Source: Phragmites australis (lineage: Eukaryota; Streptophyta; Magnoliopsida; Poales; Poaceae). Taken from it: DNA of 64,000 bases. A program made the position numbers and the translations under genes. The stretch spans positions 12,955,001 to 13,019,000 of the forward strand of contig NC_084925.1 in the NCBI RefSeq assembly GCF_958298935.1, written 5' to 3'. This document shows positions 22,924-34,882 of the stretch, one piece after another. The notes below the pieces were generated by a model, which was not told the DNA's origin, made no database searches, and saw only the letters and a list, made by a program, of their open reading frames with translations. Position 1 is the first letter of the stretch; the number at the start of each line of letters is the position of its first letter.

Positions 22924-23048
22924 CTTGAGATCATTGGGCATGAACAAGCACAACACTGTGAGGTCGCTGGAGTAGACATCACCATTCACCGCACCAAAGA
23001 GCCCGATGGTGCCCGGCGGTGCAGGCATTCCCGCGAGCACAGATATAC
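22924..23048 (-). pseudogene. Possible orphan exon (unidentified)
   Basis: The minus strand has an open frame between a CAG acceptor and a GTGTGAGC donor: ISVLAGMPAPPGTIGLFGAV, NGDVYSSDLTVLCLFMPNDL. I do not recognise the protein and found no adjoining exon. It may be a fragment carried by a transposon. Confidence 0.3.
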
Positions 23049-23070
23049 CTGACCATATCACTAAAGTTAA

Positions 23071-23221
23071 TATCAAACGCATGAATCCACAAATGGAAAG
23101 AGTTCACCGAGGACAGCAGCTCATATATTGCTTACTCAAATGGGCCTGAGATGTACAAATGATTATCAAACGCATGAATCCACAAATGGAAAGAGTTCAC
23201 CGAGGACAGCAGCTCATATAT
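23071..23221. repeat. 58-bp direct duplication, 93-bp period
   Basis: The sequence TATCAAACGCATGAATCCAC and the following 38 bp occur at 23071-23128 and again at 23164-23221 without visible difference. It looks like a recent local duplication. Confidence 0.85.
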
Positions 23222-26179
23222 ATAGAGTAATGCAAAACTGCCAGAAAAATACAACCTGGGGATGGATGGTACAATTTATAAGCTAACATAAACCAGAAAC
23301 AAATGAAACTATTCAAGAAACCAACCCATACTCTGTTCTTGTCCAAATTAGATCATCAAGCTTCCAAACAGCAAACAAAATTCCCATGCATGTGCTTTCT
23401 CAAGTGTACCTTGGCAAGCTAACGGAAAGTGTAATTAAAAACAATTTTAATTTCTATTGAAAATTTATAGCCATGGCTGAATAAATAAGTTCACACCTTG
23501 ATTCCCTAAATTCCCTAAATAAAAGTACCTTTCCTATTTACATGGGAATCCAAATAAATATCGCATTGTTCTATTTTTCCTGCAATTAGTTGTGGGCTGT
23601 TGCAGCACAACCCAGAGCACTGAGAATTCGGATAGGTCTATCAGCTCTCAGATCACGTATATGACAACGAGTATATGACAGGGAGTAAACGAGTTACCTC
23701 AGGTGAAGCAGATATGTGGAGGCGTCGTCTGTAGAACCGCTGCAAGCCGAGGACCGTGGCGACATCTCGCACGTCTGTGGAGGTCCACGGCGGGCAGAAC
23801 TCCTATGATCACGTGGCGGACCGAGGACTGCCGCGATCTCTCGCGCGGATGACGTCGGTCTATCCAGAGGAGCGGGGCACCGAGAGCGCGGCAGATCGAG
23901 GACGACGATCGGGTCTCATGCGGATGACGTCGGAGCTGGCGATGGCCTCGGCAAGGCGGCGAGGTGGTGTAGATGCAGGACACAGCCGGTGGACGGCCTC
24001 GGCGGGGTGGCGAGGCCGTGACAGACCCAATCGACGATGCGTTGGTGTCGGAACTGGGCAGCGGATCATGTCGATGGATCAGGTCCTTCTCTCCTGCTTA
24101 TGTGGATGGACAGCCTCGGCAGGGCCGCGAGACGGTGACGGATCACGTTGATGGAGCAGGTCCTTCTCTCCTTCTTGTGTAGATGGAGGCGGAGGCAGGA
24201 ACAATATGGTGGTGCAGGAATCGGCAGACGCCCGTGCGTTGATAGAGGCGGCATGCAGACCTCTAGTAGACGGGCGGCGGACTGAGGACCGTGCCTCATG
24301 TGGATGACGCCGATGCGTGGAGTCGGATAAAAGGGGGAGCGGGACGATGAGGTGAGGGAGAATGGAGGAGGGCTAGTGCAGTGCTTACGGAAGATCTAAG
24401 CTGGATTGCACGTGTGAATTTGGGAGCCCATATTCACGGGATTTTCATGGGAAAAAACTGATGGGAATGGAGGAGCCAAACGGGAGGAGCGGAGAATCGG
24501 GAGGCAGAAGGTGAACCAGACGCATGGCGAGACATAACGCGTACGAGATGCACGATGGAAGGAAAGTTACAAACTTTTTAGGTGGTGGAGATTTTAGTTC
24601 CTCTAATAAAAATCTAGTAGTAAATGAGTAAGAGTTAGATATCCATCAATTAATTCACGTTTCATTGTTGTATTTTTGCAAACGATGACAAATTTAATGT
24701 CTAGAACCAAATTTGCCTTTTTCGTTTTTTTCCGCATTTGTACTGTTAATGTTATTTGCAAAATTTTTAAGTGTTATTGTCCGTTGTTCAGCTCTAGCGT
24801 TGCCCAAGTTTTATAACTCTCTAAGAAGACTGTAGTCGGGCCACGCTTTGTTTTGAACCAACGAACATCAAATGATAGGAAGAGAAAAGTTAAAAAAGGC
24901 TAATACTATTCTTCCAGTGTCTATTTTTATAAAAAAAATTCAGCAACAGCTGTAAGCTGTTGGTATCTAATGGCTCACAACTATCTTCAACCTCCCATCC
25001 GCGCCCATCCCGCTCCACCTTTCGCTCGGTTTCAGTCGTCTCTGATAGCATTCTTATTGTCAAATTCGTGTCTACCATCCCTACCACGCTAACTCGATAG
25101 ATTTACACTCCCCCTAACTCACCCTAGCCTATCGACCGTTCTCCACCGCTCACGGCCCAGTAGCATCATGCCACTCGCCACCTCACCCGTCTTCTCTGTC
25201 AGGCTATTCTGCCTCATCTAGAGTTTTGTCTAAAGTCGGTTAGGAAGTTTGGTTAAAAAAAAGGTGATTTCCCAATTTTTACAGTAAGACTGCAATGACT
25301 TTCCTGGTTGCGGCACACACGAGCGGCCGGGGGCCAGGTAACGGATGGCCATCTCGAACTGTATTCCTTTTATTTTATGCTCTTTTTGATTCTTTTCTCC
25401 GTTTCTATTTTCTTTTATTTCCAACAGTATTCCTTCAAGAAAAAAATCGTAAAAGGAAAGGGGAGAGAATCTCGTCTTGAAAGGAATGACGAAAATTGTA
25501 AAAAAAATTGTTGGAACGTTGAAAGAAATAAAACCTTTTGTAACGAGAATTTGACTGCTGAAGCTTGAAGGGGAGCCCTTGGGTTGGTCTTATGCCCCAA
25601 GCTCCACCACCGCTCCCCGCCCCGCCCCGCCCTACAAAACCCGCCCAAACCCCATCCGCAGCAGCTCGCCGCGGCACCACCCACCACCACGCTCCACTTG
25701 TCCACTGACCCAGCCGCCATGCAGATGCAGATCCTCACCCTCCGCGCCGCCCCATCCACCCGCCGCCGCATCCAGCTCCGCCCACCTCGCCGCCGGCAGG
25801 TGCCTCCTGCGGGTCCCTCGCCGCCGGAGGCCCCGCTCCCTCAGGGCCTCTGCCTCGCTCGAGCAGGAGGTCAAGGAAGTCGCTGGCTCCCCGGCTCACT
25901 CCCGTAAATGAACTCCTGCTCCTTGTTTTCTCCTAACGCCTGGGGAGGCAATCCGGGTCCCAGGTCGGCGATGGAACTGTGGTCTTGAGCACTATGCGAT
26001 ACGGAGGTTGTTAACTCAGGGAGTAGGAGGGGCGTTGGATTGGATTACGGGCTTTTCGGAGAAATGAACAGCGTTGGATTAGTGTTGCCATTTCTGATTG
26101 GTGATTTGGCATAATGAAGCTTCTAAGTTCATTTAGTGATCAGTATGTTAACAACTGAAGTGAGCTTGTGATGTGTAAG

Positions 26180-26516
26180 ATGGTACATGTAGTTCTGGTC
26201 AGTGGTCATGGAACTAGTATTGGGGTGCAGCAATCATGGCTTCACAAAATCTTAATGAATGATTGAGCCTGTAAGGCCTTGGCACTTGATGAAATTTGAT
26301 GATTTCTGGCCATTCTTGTCTACTAAACCATTGGATTTGTGAAAATAGTGGTTTATGTGAAAGTCATCTGCATTTAAGGCTCACAAATAGCATGCCCACT
26401 GCCTTCCTTTTGGAAATTTGACATCGCTTGGATACTAGCTTGGTCTAGTACTCTCAGAACGATTGCTGCACCCCAATATTAGTTCCATGACCACTGACCA
26501 GAACTACATGTACCAT
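26180..26516. repeat. 56-bp near-perfect inverted repeat in TypA intron 1
   Basis: Arm 26180-26235 (starts ATGGTACATGTAGTTCTGG) is the reverse complement of 26461-26516 apart from one base. A 225-bp loop separates them. The arms could be the terminal repeats of a small non-autonomous element or an intronic foldback; no target duplication is obvious. Confidence 0.9.
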
Positions 26517-29500
26517 TTCTCTTGAATTCCCATCTTTTCTGTTTAAACAATGCCAATTGAATATACTTTGTTCACTTAATTATTCAGCAGGGAAGAGTAG
26601 TCAAGCAACTAGAAGAGATGTGAGGAATATAGCAATTGTTGCTCATGTTGATCATGGGAAGACAACTTTGGTGGATTCAATGTTAAGGCAAGCCAAGGTA
26701 CATTCCAGTAGTATGAAAGATTGACTGCAAATTGAACCTCTCTGCCATTCAAGCCATACAGTTGCAAATATAATGATACCTGTTCAAGACTTTGCCATCT
26801 TTGTTAATTGTCATTTATTGAGAGACAAGTGCACCTGTATTAACTGAAATCTGGACATAGTTCTGATTATGAGTGTTTATAGGCTGGTTTGGGTGGATTA
26901 TTTACTTGCTTTACGTGGCTGGTCAATTATTTTCTGTCTGTTGTTCGCTATGGTCGGTTAATAGTACTGCTTTAAGTGGTCTAATACAAACATGGTAGGT
27001 TTGTCATTTGATGATATATGCTGTTTCCTCAGGGCCTGATATATTTACACTGGATTGTTTACACATCATCTGTATACACTTTTGGAAGTAAAAGGTTGAT
27101 ATACAAGGGGTTCCCTGAATTGATATGCATATAAGTACATAAAAACAAATTAGCAAAACTTCAATCTTGCTTCCCGATTACATGGGGAAGCAAGATGATT
27201 TTGCTTGTGAATGTATGATGCTGAAATTTTATTTCTCAGATTGTGTACAATCTGTGAAACAGCAACATGCCACGACAGTCATAACCATGCAAAGTAAAGA
27301 TTGATTGCGGTAGGTAGGCTCGGCTTGTAGGGGTGCCTAAGTGATCTATAAACTACTTTTATACACCCCACTAGAAAACTATTATCTAGTTTTGTTCACT
27401 CTCAGTTGGGTTGGTGTCACATTATATCTGGATCTTTTGTTTGCAAAACTGGTGTCCCTTTCTTCAATCCGGGCTCTTCCCCTTATCAATCAATGTTAAA
27501 CTAACCCCTACAAGATTGAAGGTGTTTATGACAATGGAGATGAGATAAATTAGAAACTATTTGTGGAACTCATTTCCAATGAATCACCATCCTGTCACCA
27601 TGTTGTAGCAATAATCACTAGTGTGTTTACTGCAAAATGTTCCCTTGTTGGATACTCTGACTGCTTACCTTGCAGGTTTTCCGAGATAATCAAGTTGCGC
27701 AGGAAAGAATAATGGATTCAAATGATCTGGAGAGGGAAAGAGGAATCACAATACTTAGCAAAAATACATCAATAACTTATAAGGGTACTAAAATCAATAT
27801 AATTGATACCCCTGGACATTCCGATTTCGGTGGGGAGGTGGAGCATGTTCGCAACATGGTGGAAGGAGTTCTCCTAGTGGTACTAGTTCCCGCTCCTCTT
27901 TTTCCCCCTCTCTTTTCTCAAATAGAGGCATGCTTCTTGTTTCATGTTTAAGTTATTTTTGGGCTTGAAACACCTTTTGACTTCGATACAAACTGCGATG
28001 CTACCACATCATGACATGGCTTCTGCATATATTCACCCAACCATTGTACTCACAGTGCATGCATATTATGTTATGCATGTAGGGTATTAATTTCATTTTC
28101 CGCTGCATGTTACCCCATGTCCGTATCAAATTGATTTCTGAAAAATCCAGTAATTTAGATTGAGGAAACAAGTGTGATATCATCGGATTAATTAAGTTTA
28201 TCTGCTTCATAGGTTGATTCTGTAGAGGGGCCTATGCCACAGACAAGATTTGTTCTGAAGAAGGCTCTAGAATTTGGACATGCTGTTGTAGTAGTTGTAA
28301 ACAAGATTGACAGACCTACTGCCCGGCCAGAGTTTGTGGTGAATTCAACATTTGAACTATTTATCGAATTAAATGCAACTGATGAATTGGTAAAGTAGTT
28401 ATATCTGTACTCTTGTTAATATAATTACTCTTTTGGTTTATCAACACAGGTCATATCCTAGTACTCGTTTTCATGTTTGATTGCAACATGCCAGTGTGAT
28501 TTCCAAACAGTCTATGCAAGTGGAATTAAAGGAAAGGCTGGGCTATCTCCAGATAATTTTGCCGATGATCTTGGACCCCTTTTCGAGGCTATTCTTAGAT
28601 GCATTCCAGCCCACACATTGAGAAAGATGGTGCCCTGCAATTGCTTGTGAGTTATCTTGCGTCATTTTCTGCGTTTGATTTGCATGTTTGAAGCTGCATT
28701 ATGTTCACACATCTCATTTCATGAGTGTGGTGAATGCCTAGTAGCTTTTGTGATAATATTTGTAGAAGTTTCTCTAACCAAGTTTTCCATTATTACGCAA
28801 TTATCGATTTTACCTCACAAATGTTACCTCCTAAAGTGTAGATCTATAGTTTCTTTTCTGTTTTGTTTGTTAATGTACTGTCATCTCTGGTGAAACTTTA
28901 AATTTAGATGCTTAAATAGTTAGATCGATGTAATGGGAAGCGACAATGCTATTCTAAGATGCCAAAAGCCATATTATGGAAACTATGACTGATGCTTGCG
29001 ACAATAAACATTGTTTTGGAAATGAACTATTTCTGATATTCTCAATCAATAAACAGTTTTTTGTATTCTTGGACAGGTAATACTCCTATCTTGATTCATA
29101 TTCACAGCTGACCTCGCATAAACTGATGTCACATGAACATTTGGTCATACTAGTACTACTAGTCGGATGGCTGTGTGTTGCAACGGATCTTGAATAAACA
29201 ATTAAGAAGTCGTAATCTCTCCCTCTGATATACTCATCATTCACAAACAATTACCCATAAATCTAGATGTAAATCTTTTAATCAATCGTTGCTAAGTCCC
29301 AGATTTCTGTATCATAAGCCATGTAAACAATTATGTGCAGAATACCTCCACAGAAGATCATCACTTTCATATGCACATGCATATGAAAATCAATCTATAG
29401 AGCTTCTTCCAGGCTTCATATCCCAGAAACTCACCAAAAGCACATAATATGAATACATTATTTATTTTGCTGCTTCTTTCAGGCTTCATGTTTTATAGAG

Positions 29501-29833
29501 CTTCAATTAACTTATTCTGAACAAGTGTCTACTGATATGCAGGTATCTAATACTGAATATGATGAGCACAAAGGAAGAATAGCAATTGGCCGGCTGCATG
29601 CAGGAGAACTGCAGCGTGGCATGGAAGTCAAGGTACAAATTTGCTTAGCTTGTGCATGTTTCTGCTTGACAATGTGTACATGGATGTTCCAATGAGAAAC
29701 TACATATAAGAAACATGGTAGCATCATGGACAGGCTCAATGAAAGGAAAGAATTAAATTCCTACTGATCCTTGTGCTTAATACAGAGAGAAATATACTGT
29801 TATAATGAGGTGGTATATGGTCCTTATTCAATA

Positions 29834-30359
29834 CTCCCTCCGTTCTTTTATGTTTGCAGTTTTAGCTCTTCAAAAGTGTTCTTTTTTGTTTGTAGTTATA
29901 GGATTTCAATAAGAAAAATAGCTACATGTCCCTATCCCATTTAATGCATGATACAATTTACTAAGCCTATCTCTTTTGTCCATTGGTTGCCATGGGTGGT
30001 TGTGAAGACAAACTAATAAAAAAAAACTCGACCCAAGGGGAGAAACATCCCGAAGGTATTGCATTAAGGTCGAGAAAAGGTCCTGAAAGCCGGCTACAAC
30101 CCGCACACTATCGCTGAGCGACCACGCCACGACCATGGGGAACACACAGCAAGGGGCCTATTTTTGCGAGAACTAGGGATTGAGCCCTGGTTGGTAGCCT
30201 CACACTTGGAGGTCTTATCACCGTGCTATTCGCACATTCTCTTGTGAAGACAAACTAATTTAATGAGATACGAAAGGACATAACTTTAATAGAGTGTTAG
30301 GCCTTTTCTTATTACTTGTGCCCAAGGCTAAAACTACAAACATAAAACAACAGAGGGAG
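29834..30359. mobile_element. Stowaway MITE in TypA intron 6, carrying a nested SINE
   Basis: Left end CTCCCTCCGTTCTTTTATG; right end, read inward, CTCCCTCTGTTGTTTTATG. TA flanks both sides (29832-29833, 30360-30361). Without the nested insert the element is about 284 bp. The terminal repeats extend past 30 bp with few differences. Confidence 0.9.
30018..30242 (-). mobile_element. T-tailed tRNA-derived SINE nested in the MITE
   Basis: Flanked by a perfect 17-bp duplication TGTGAAGACAAACTAAT (30001-30017, 30243-30259). On the minus strand the body has an A-box-like TAGCACGGTGATAAG and a B-box-like GGGCTCAATCCC, and ends in a run of about nine T. T-tailed SINEs are known in grasses (for example the p-SINE1 and Au types). 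I cannot assign the exact family. Confidence 0.8.
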
Positions 30360-33300
30360 TATAAGTTATGGAAAATGTTATCCAGTTTCCGCCTCAAAGC
30401 ATGTGAACTTCTTTTACAAGACTAATGTGTAGAGCATTTTTCATGAGTACCTGGGGTGTCCCACTCCTATTTAAGTTTACCGCCTTTTAATTCATCTCAA
30501 GTTTTCTAGAGGAAGTCAGTGAGTAAAGAAAAGAATAAATGATAAGAAAACTGCTGGGATAATTTGTGGCCTGGGAAGGCCCCACATCTTTTTATCATAC
30601 TCTTTAGAATCTAGATGATGCACCCTATTTTGACGTTGGCTTTCTAACATGCGCGTTCAGGTGCATGTGAGCAAACATTACAAATGCCAGTTTATGAGCA
30701 CTAGAAGATTGGAAGTGCTTTTATCAAATATGTGAATAGTGATGGGATATACACATATTGTTGCTACTTTAAGTGTCTGTCTGCACCTTTGCACCTTTTC
30801 ATGGTCTTCTTTTTTCTGTGAAAAGAGGTTCTATTCTTTATAATCAGAGATTATTGTGGCATGCTGGATGTTCAAAATAATACCTTAGAATATGTATCTC
30901 ACTTATTGGTTCCTAACTCTTATTAGGCCTTCTCCAGAATAAAAATTAGACAAAAAAGTATCTTCACCTATTATTGCAGTCTAGCTTATATTGATTTTAT
31001 GATTTTTTTGCAGGTTTGTACACCAGACGATGCTTGCAGGATTGGCAAAATAAGTGAGCTTTTTGTATATCAGAACTTCAGCCATGTTCCAGTTGAATCT
31101 GTTAGTGCTGGTGACATTTGTGCTGTATGTGGGATGAATGATATCGTGGTAGGTGTCTGTTCATCTTTTATTCAAATCTTTCAGTTCACATTTATCCTTA
31201 TGACATGGATTTTATGGTTTGAACTATGCAGATTGGGGAGACGATAGCTGATAAAGTTTCTGGAACACCCTTGCCAACTATTAAAGTGGAGGAGCCGACT
31301 GTCAGAATGTCGTTCTCCATCAATACCTCACCTTTTGTTGGACGAGAGGTACTACTAACCTCCACTCTAACTTTAGACATTGTGTCTCTACTTTCAAGCA
31401 TTCTCTTCCGTAGTTAAGAGAATTGAAAGATGTATAAGATAATCTTGATTACTTCACTCCCACCTATCTCTTGTTTTTGTTGTCCTGGAATCCATGCAGT
31501 CAACCTTTTGAAGACCATTAATGTTCATAAAATTTATTTGTATTTTTCTCATGAAAATGATATTAGTAGTTTTGATACCAAAAGTACTTTGACATTGTTA
31601 TGTTTTTAGTAATTTTTGCTAACATATAATTAGATTTAGATGAAGTAATAGAATGCTGACAAATTTGTCTCTTCCCATTGGCTTATCACAGGGAAAATAT
31701 GTTACTAGCCGAAATCTCCGTGATAGGCTATATCGTGAGCTTGAAAGGAACCTGGCTATGAAAGTGGAAGATGGGGAGACTGCTGACACATTTCTTGTTA
31801 GTGGCAGAGGAACACTGCACCTCACATATTGATAGAAAACATGTAAGAACATCTGAACTTCGCCTCTGTCAGTAACTCGGTACACTTCTGTTATTGTCTT
31901 GAGAGCAACACAAACTATTACAGGAGGAGAGAAGGGTATGAATTTATGATTGGACCTCCAAAGGTCATAAACAAGACAGTGGATGGAAAGCTACTAGAGC
32001 CTTATGAGGTTTGTTTCTCCTTCAATGACATAATAGAGTTGTAATTCATTTTGCTGATTTCTCAAAAATAAACCTCTTATTTTATCAATCCAGTGTTCCT
32101 GGAACTCTTTAGTCCTTAGTTTCCATGTATCCAATGTGTTCGTGTTACTTGCTCCAGATAGCTGCTGTGGAGGTTCCAGAGGAATATATGGGATCAGTTG
32201 TTGAGCTTCTAGGGAAAAGGCGTGGAATAATGGTTGACATGGTAGCTAGTGGGTTCGTACCATAGTACCATATGATTCATTCATCAGATCAGTAGTGCTA
32301 CTGCTATTCTGGAAAAATGCTTTATTACATTTTTTAATAATACGCTGATCAGAAAATGAAAGAAAATGAGACCTGTTGCCAAAAGTGTTCTAATTCCAGG
32401 CGGGAACTGCTCAGAACCAACTGATTTCCTAGAACAGCCTTGGAGTCCAGTTCAACTCTTCCACCACTGAATGACTTAATTTTTTGTTACTAATTTTTCA
32501 ACATAATATTTTATATTACTAATTAATAAAGGTACAGAAATAAGTTTTGTACTTTATGCATAGGACTATTGGTGCACTTACTCATAAAAAAAACTGGCCA
32601 ATATCCAAAACTGATGAATCTGACAAACTGACCAATTTTCCAAAACTGATCTGGGTCTAGGTTTCCTCCCCAGCTCTGAGATCCTGAACCATGACTGCCA
32701 ACATACCAAAGGAAAAATTAAATTCAAAATATGTCAGTATGAACAAAAGTGTAATGATGAATTGAATTCTTGGATTTGGTACTACTGGTTTCCGTGATAC
32801 TACTTCTCTCCAAAGAACATGTATAATACAATTCTCACTCGCACTTTCCTCTGAAAACTGCAATTTTTATTCCATGTCAGTCTTATTTATACGAGATATT
32901 ATGTCTTTGAGCAACTTTTGACCCTTACCAAATAAATAGAAGAACATTTTTTGCACAGTTCATCCATGGTCAGTTTGCACAATTTGAATTGGGAGTTGAT
33001 AATTTCTTTTAGTGCATCAGTCCTTATTTACAAACTGTATCTTTTTCTGTGAAGAATTCATGCAGGAATGAATATTTCTAATGAAAAAAGATCTGATCTT
33101 TGATTAAGAAAGGAAAAACTTTACTTTATTATTGATTTAGCTTGTTCTTAACTCAATTATATCCCAGTTTTTTGCATACTAACATTCTTCCTCCTATTGA
33201 TTTTTTTTTTCTTGACGAAAATTATTTCGAATTGTAGGCCAGAGGGAACAACATTGCTGAAATACAAGATTCCTACCAGAGGCCTCATTGGACTTCGGAA

Positions 33301-34124
33301 TGCAATTCTAACAGCTTCTCGAGGCAGAGCTATACTCAACACAATCTTTGACAGCTATGGCCCATGGGCTGGAGATTTTAGTTCACGCGATCAGGGCTCC
33401 TTGGTATGAATAAGTTCTAAAGCAGTGAGTTTTTTTCTTAAATTTACCGCAGCATCTTACTTGGACGAAATGATCCAGATTGCATTTGAAGATGGAAGCA
33501 CTACGTCTTACGCACTTCTAAATGCACAAGAAAGAGGTCTGTTGTTTGTTTCTCCCGGGCAAGATGTTTACAAAGGCCAAATAATTGGCATCCATCAGCG
33601 ACCAGGTGATTTAGCAATTAATGTGTGCAAGAAAAAGGCAGCAACAAATGTCCGTTCCAACTAGGAAACTACCGGTAAAGCTTCATTTGCACTCACGCTC
33701 AGCAGTTCAATGATTTTCATTGCTAGCAAAATTTACAATCTTTTATATGATGAAAATTAGGTCTGTGAGTTATTGCTTCTGAACAGAAACTTCCCAACTT
33801 AACTACCACAAGAAGCAAGCAAAATAAATGATAAAATTTTGAAACAGGAGAGAATAAAGAGATCTGGGTATATTAGTCATGCATTACAGGCATATACACA
33901 TACATATGCTTTTATTACTACACTAATATTCAGATCAGCTGTTAGCTTTTGACCGACAATACGTTGAGTTCTGTTCATTTTCCTATTCTGCAGTGGTTCT
34001 TGACGAACCATTAAGCTACAGTTTGGATGACTGCATAGAGTATATTCAAGAGGATGAGATAGTGGAGGTTACTCCTGCAAGCATCCGCATGTGCAAGAAC
34101 CCAAAAATTTCGAAGAAAAAGTAA

Positions 34125-34882
34125 CAATATAGACATCAGTTTCAAATAGTAGCTGTCTATTGCTTTGCCAGCGATGATAGGGGTATATGACTGCTGCACC
34201 CCACAAGTCAGTCACCAGGGTATTTTTGGTGGTCTACAGGTCACAGGTTACCAGATTCATATATTGGAGTATACTCAATTTTGTGATGAGTTATTCTCTT
34301 GTTTCCTCATTAGAGAGGCTGGACATTGGAGTAGTCTTTTAGGCTGATGATAAGCTAACCTCAGCTGTTACATATATGTAGATCATATAGATGCTGTACA
34401 TGATTCTTTCAGCTCTAATCACGGATTGGAGCTAAGATTTAACGGAGTACACTGCTACTACTGGTACATTTTTCTTGTGTAATTCAGGGTTGGTACTGTA
34501 ATCCGTACGTACAGTTTCACACTGACAAACTAGAGAGTGCAGAACCTTGCAGAAATATTTGATCATTAGATTGATAGGTAGGGGTAAACATGAGCACATT
34601 AGTGGATTACAGAAGTGTGGTCTACGAGGAAAAACAAGCATTGAATCAACAGCTTAATTCGCTGCTTCCAGTTAGCCGCCTACATCCAGGGGGGGGGGGG
34701 GGAACGAACTCCTAGCTACAAAATTTGGTGCTGCTTCTTGCAACAGCCCCGACCATGTCACCGAACAACTGCCAGTTCTTGACAAGAAAGGATTCTTCTA
34801 GGCCTAGCTAACAGAAGATGAAGCCGCCCCATTCAGCACCGTCCTGCGTTACGGCGGCTGTGCCGCCGATGTCCGGCACGGC
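34125..34882. other. TypA 3' flank and convergent intergenic spacer
   Basis: AT-rich sequence after the TypA stop, presumably 3' UTR at first. A poly-G run of 13 (about 34690-34702) lies near the NAC 3' end. No other feature seen. Confidence 0.5.

Larger units (their letters stand above)
21771..25718. other. Intergenic region, no supported gene
   Basis: 21.77-22.88 kb is C-rich then G-rich with overlapping open frames but no domain. The segment 22800-22890, read on minus from CCCCTTTTGGATCATAGG, resembles the end of a DNA transposon. 23.7-24.3 kb is GC-rich with imperfect ~90-bp repeats around CGGCCTCGGCGGGG and CAGGTCCTTCTCTCC. 24.5-25.7 kb is ordinary AT-rich sequence and the TypA promoter side; I see no TATA box in the 150 bp before the TypA ATG. 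Confidence 0.4.
25719..34124 (+). pseudogene. Chloroplast TypA/BipA-like GTPase gene (SVR3-type), 14 exons, disrupted
   Basis: Exons: 25719-25903, 26591-26697, 27676-27879, 28213-28389, 28495-28646, 29543-29632, 31014-31148, 31232-31348, 31692-31842, 31924-32008, 32158-32252, 33238-33403, 33479-33674, 33994-34124; all have GT/AG borders. The family is a ribosome-binding translational GTPase; the plant nuclear form acts in plastids. GTPase motifs are visible: AHVDHGKTT (G1), RGIT (G2), DTPGHSD (G3), NKID (G4), ASGIKG (G5 region). EF-G-like domains and the BipA C-terminal part follow (KIPTRGLIGLRN, CKKKAATNVRSN, ending CKNPKISKKK). Exon 1 encodes an Arg/Ser-rich transit-peptide-like start. Lesions: a frame change in exon 1, a 1-nt deficit in exon 5, another in exon 9, and TAG at 33662-33664 in exon 13. 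Family-conserved residues are also altered (VEHVRNM, DMVASG, SRGRAI). Either a pseudogene or an error-rich assembly of a working gene. Confidence 0.85.

Noticed and set aside
27670..27951. 93-codon plus ORF starting inside TypA exon 3
   Set aside because: It is exon 3 read through its donor site; the splice border at 27879/27880 joins properly to exon 4.
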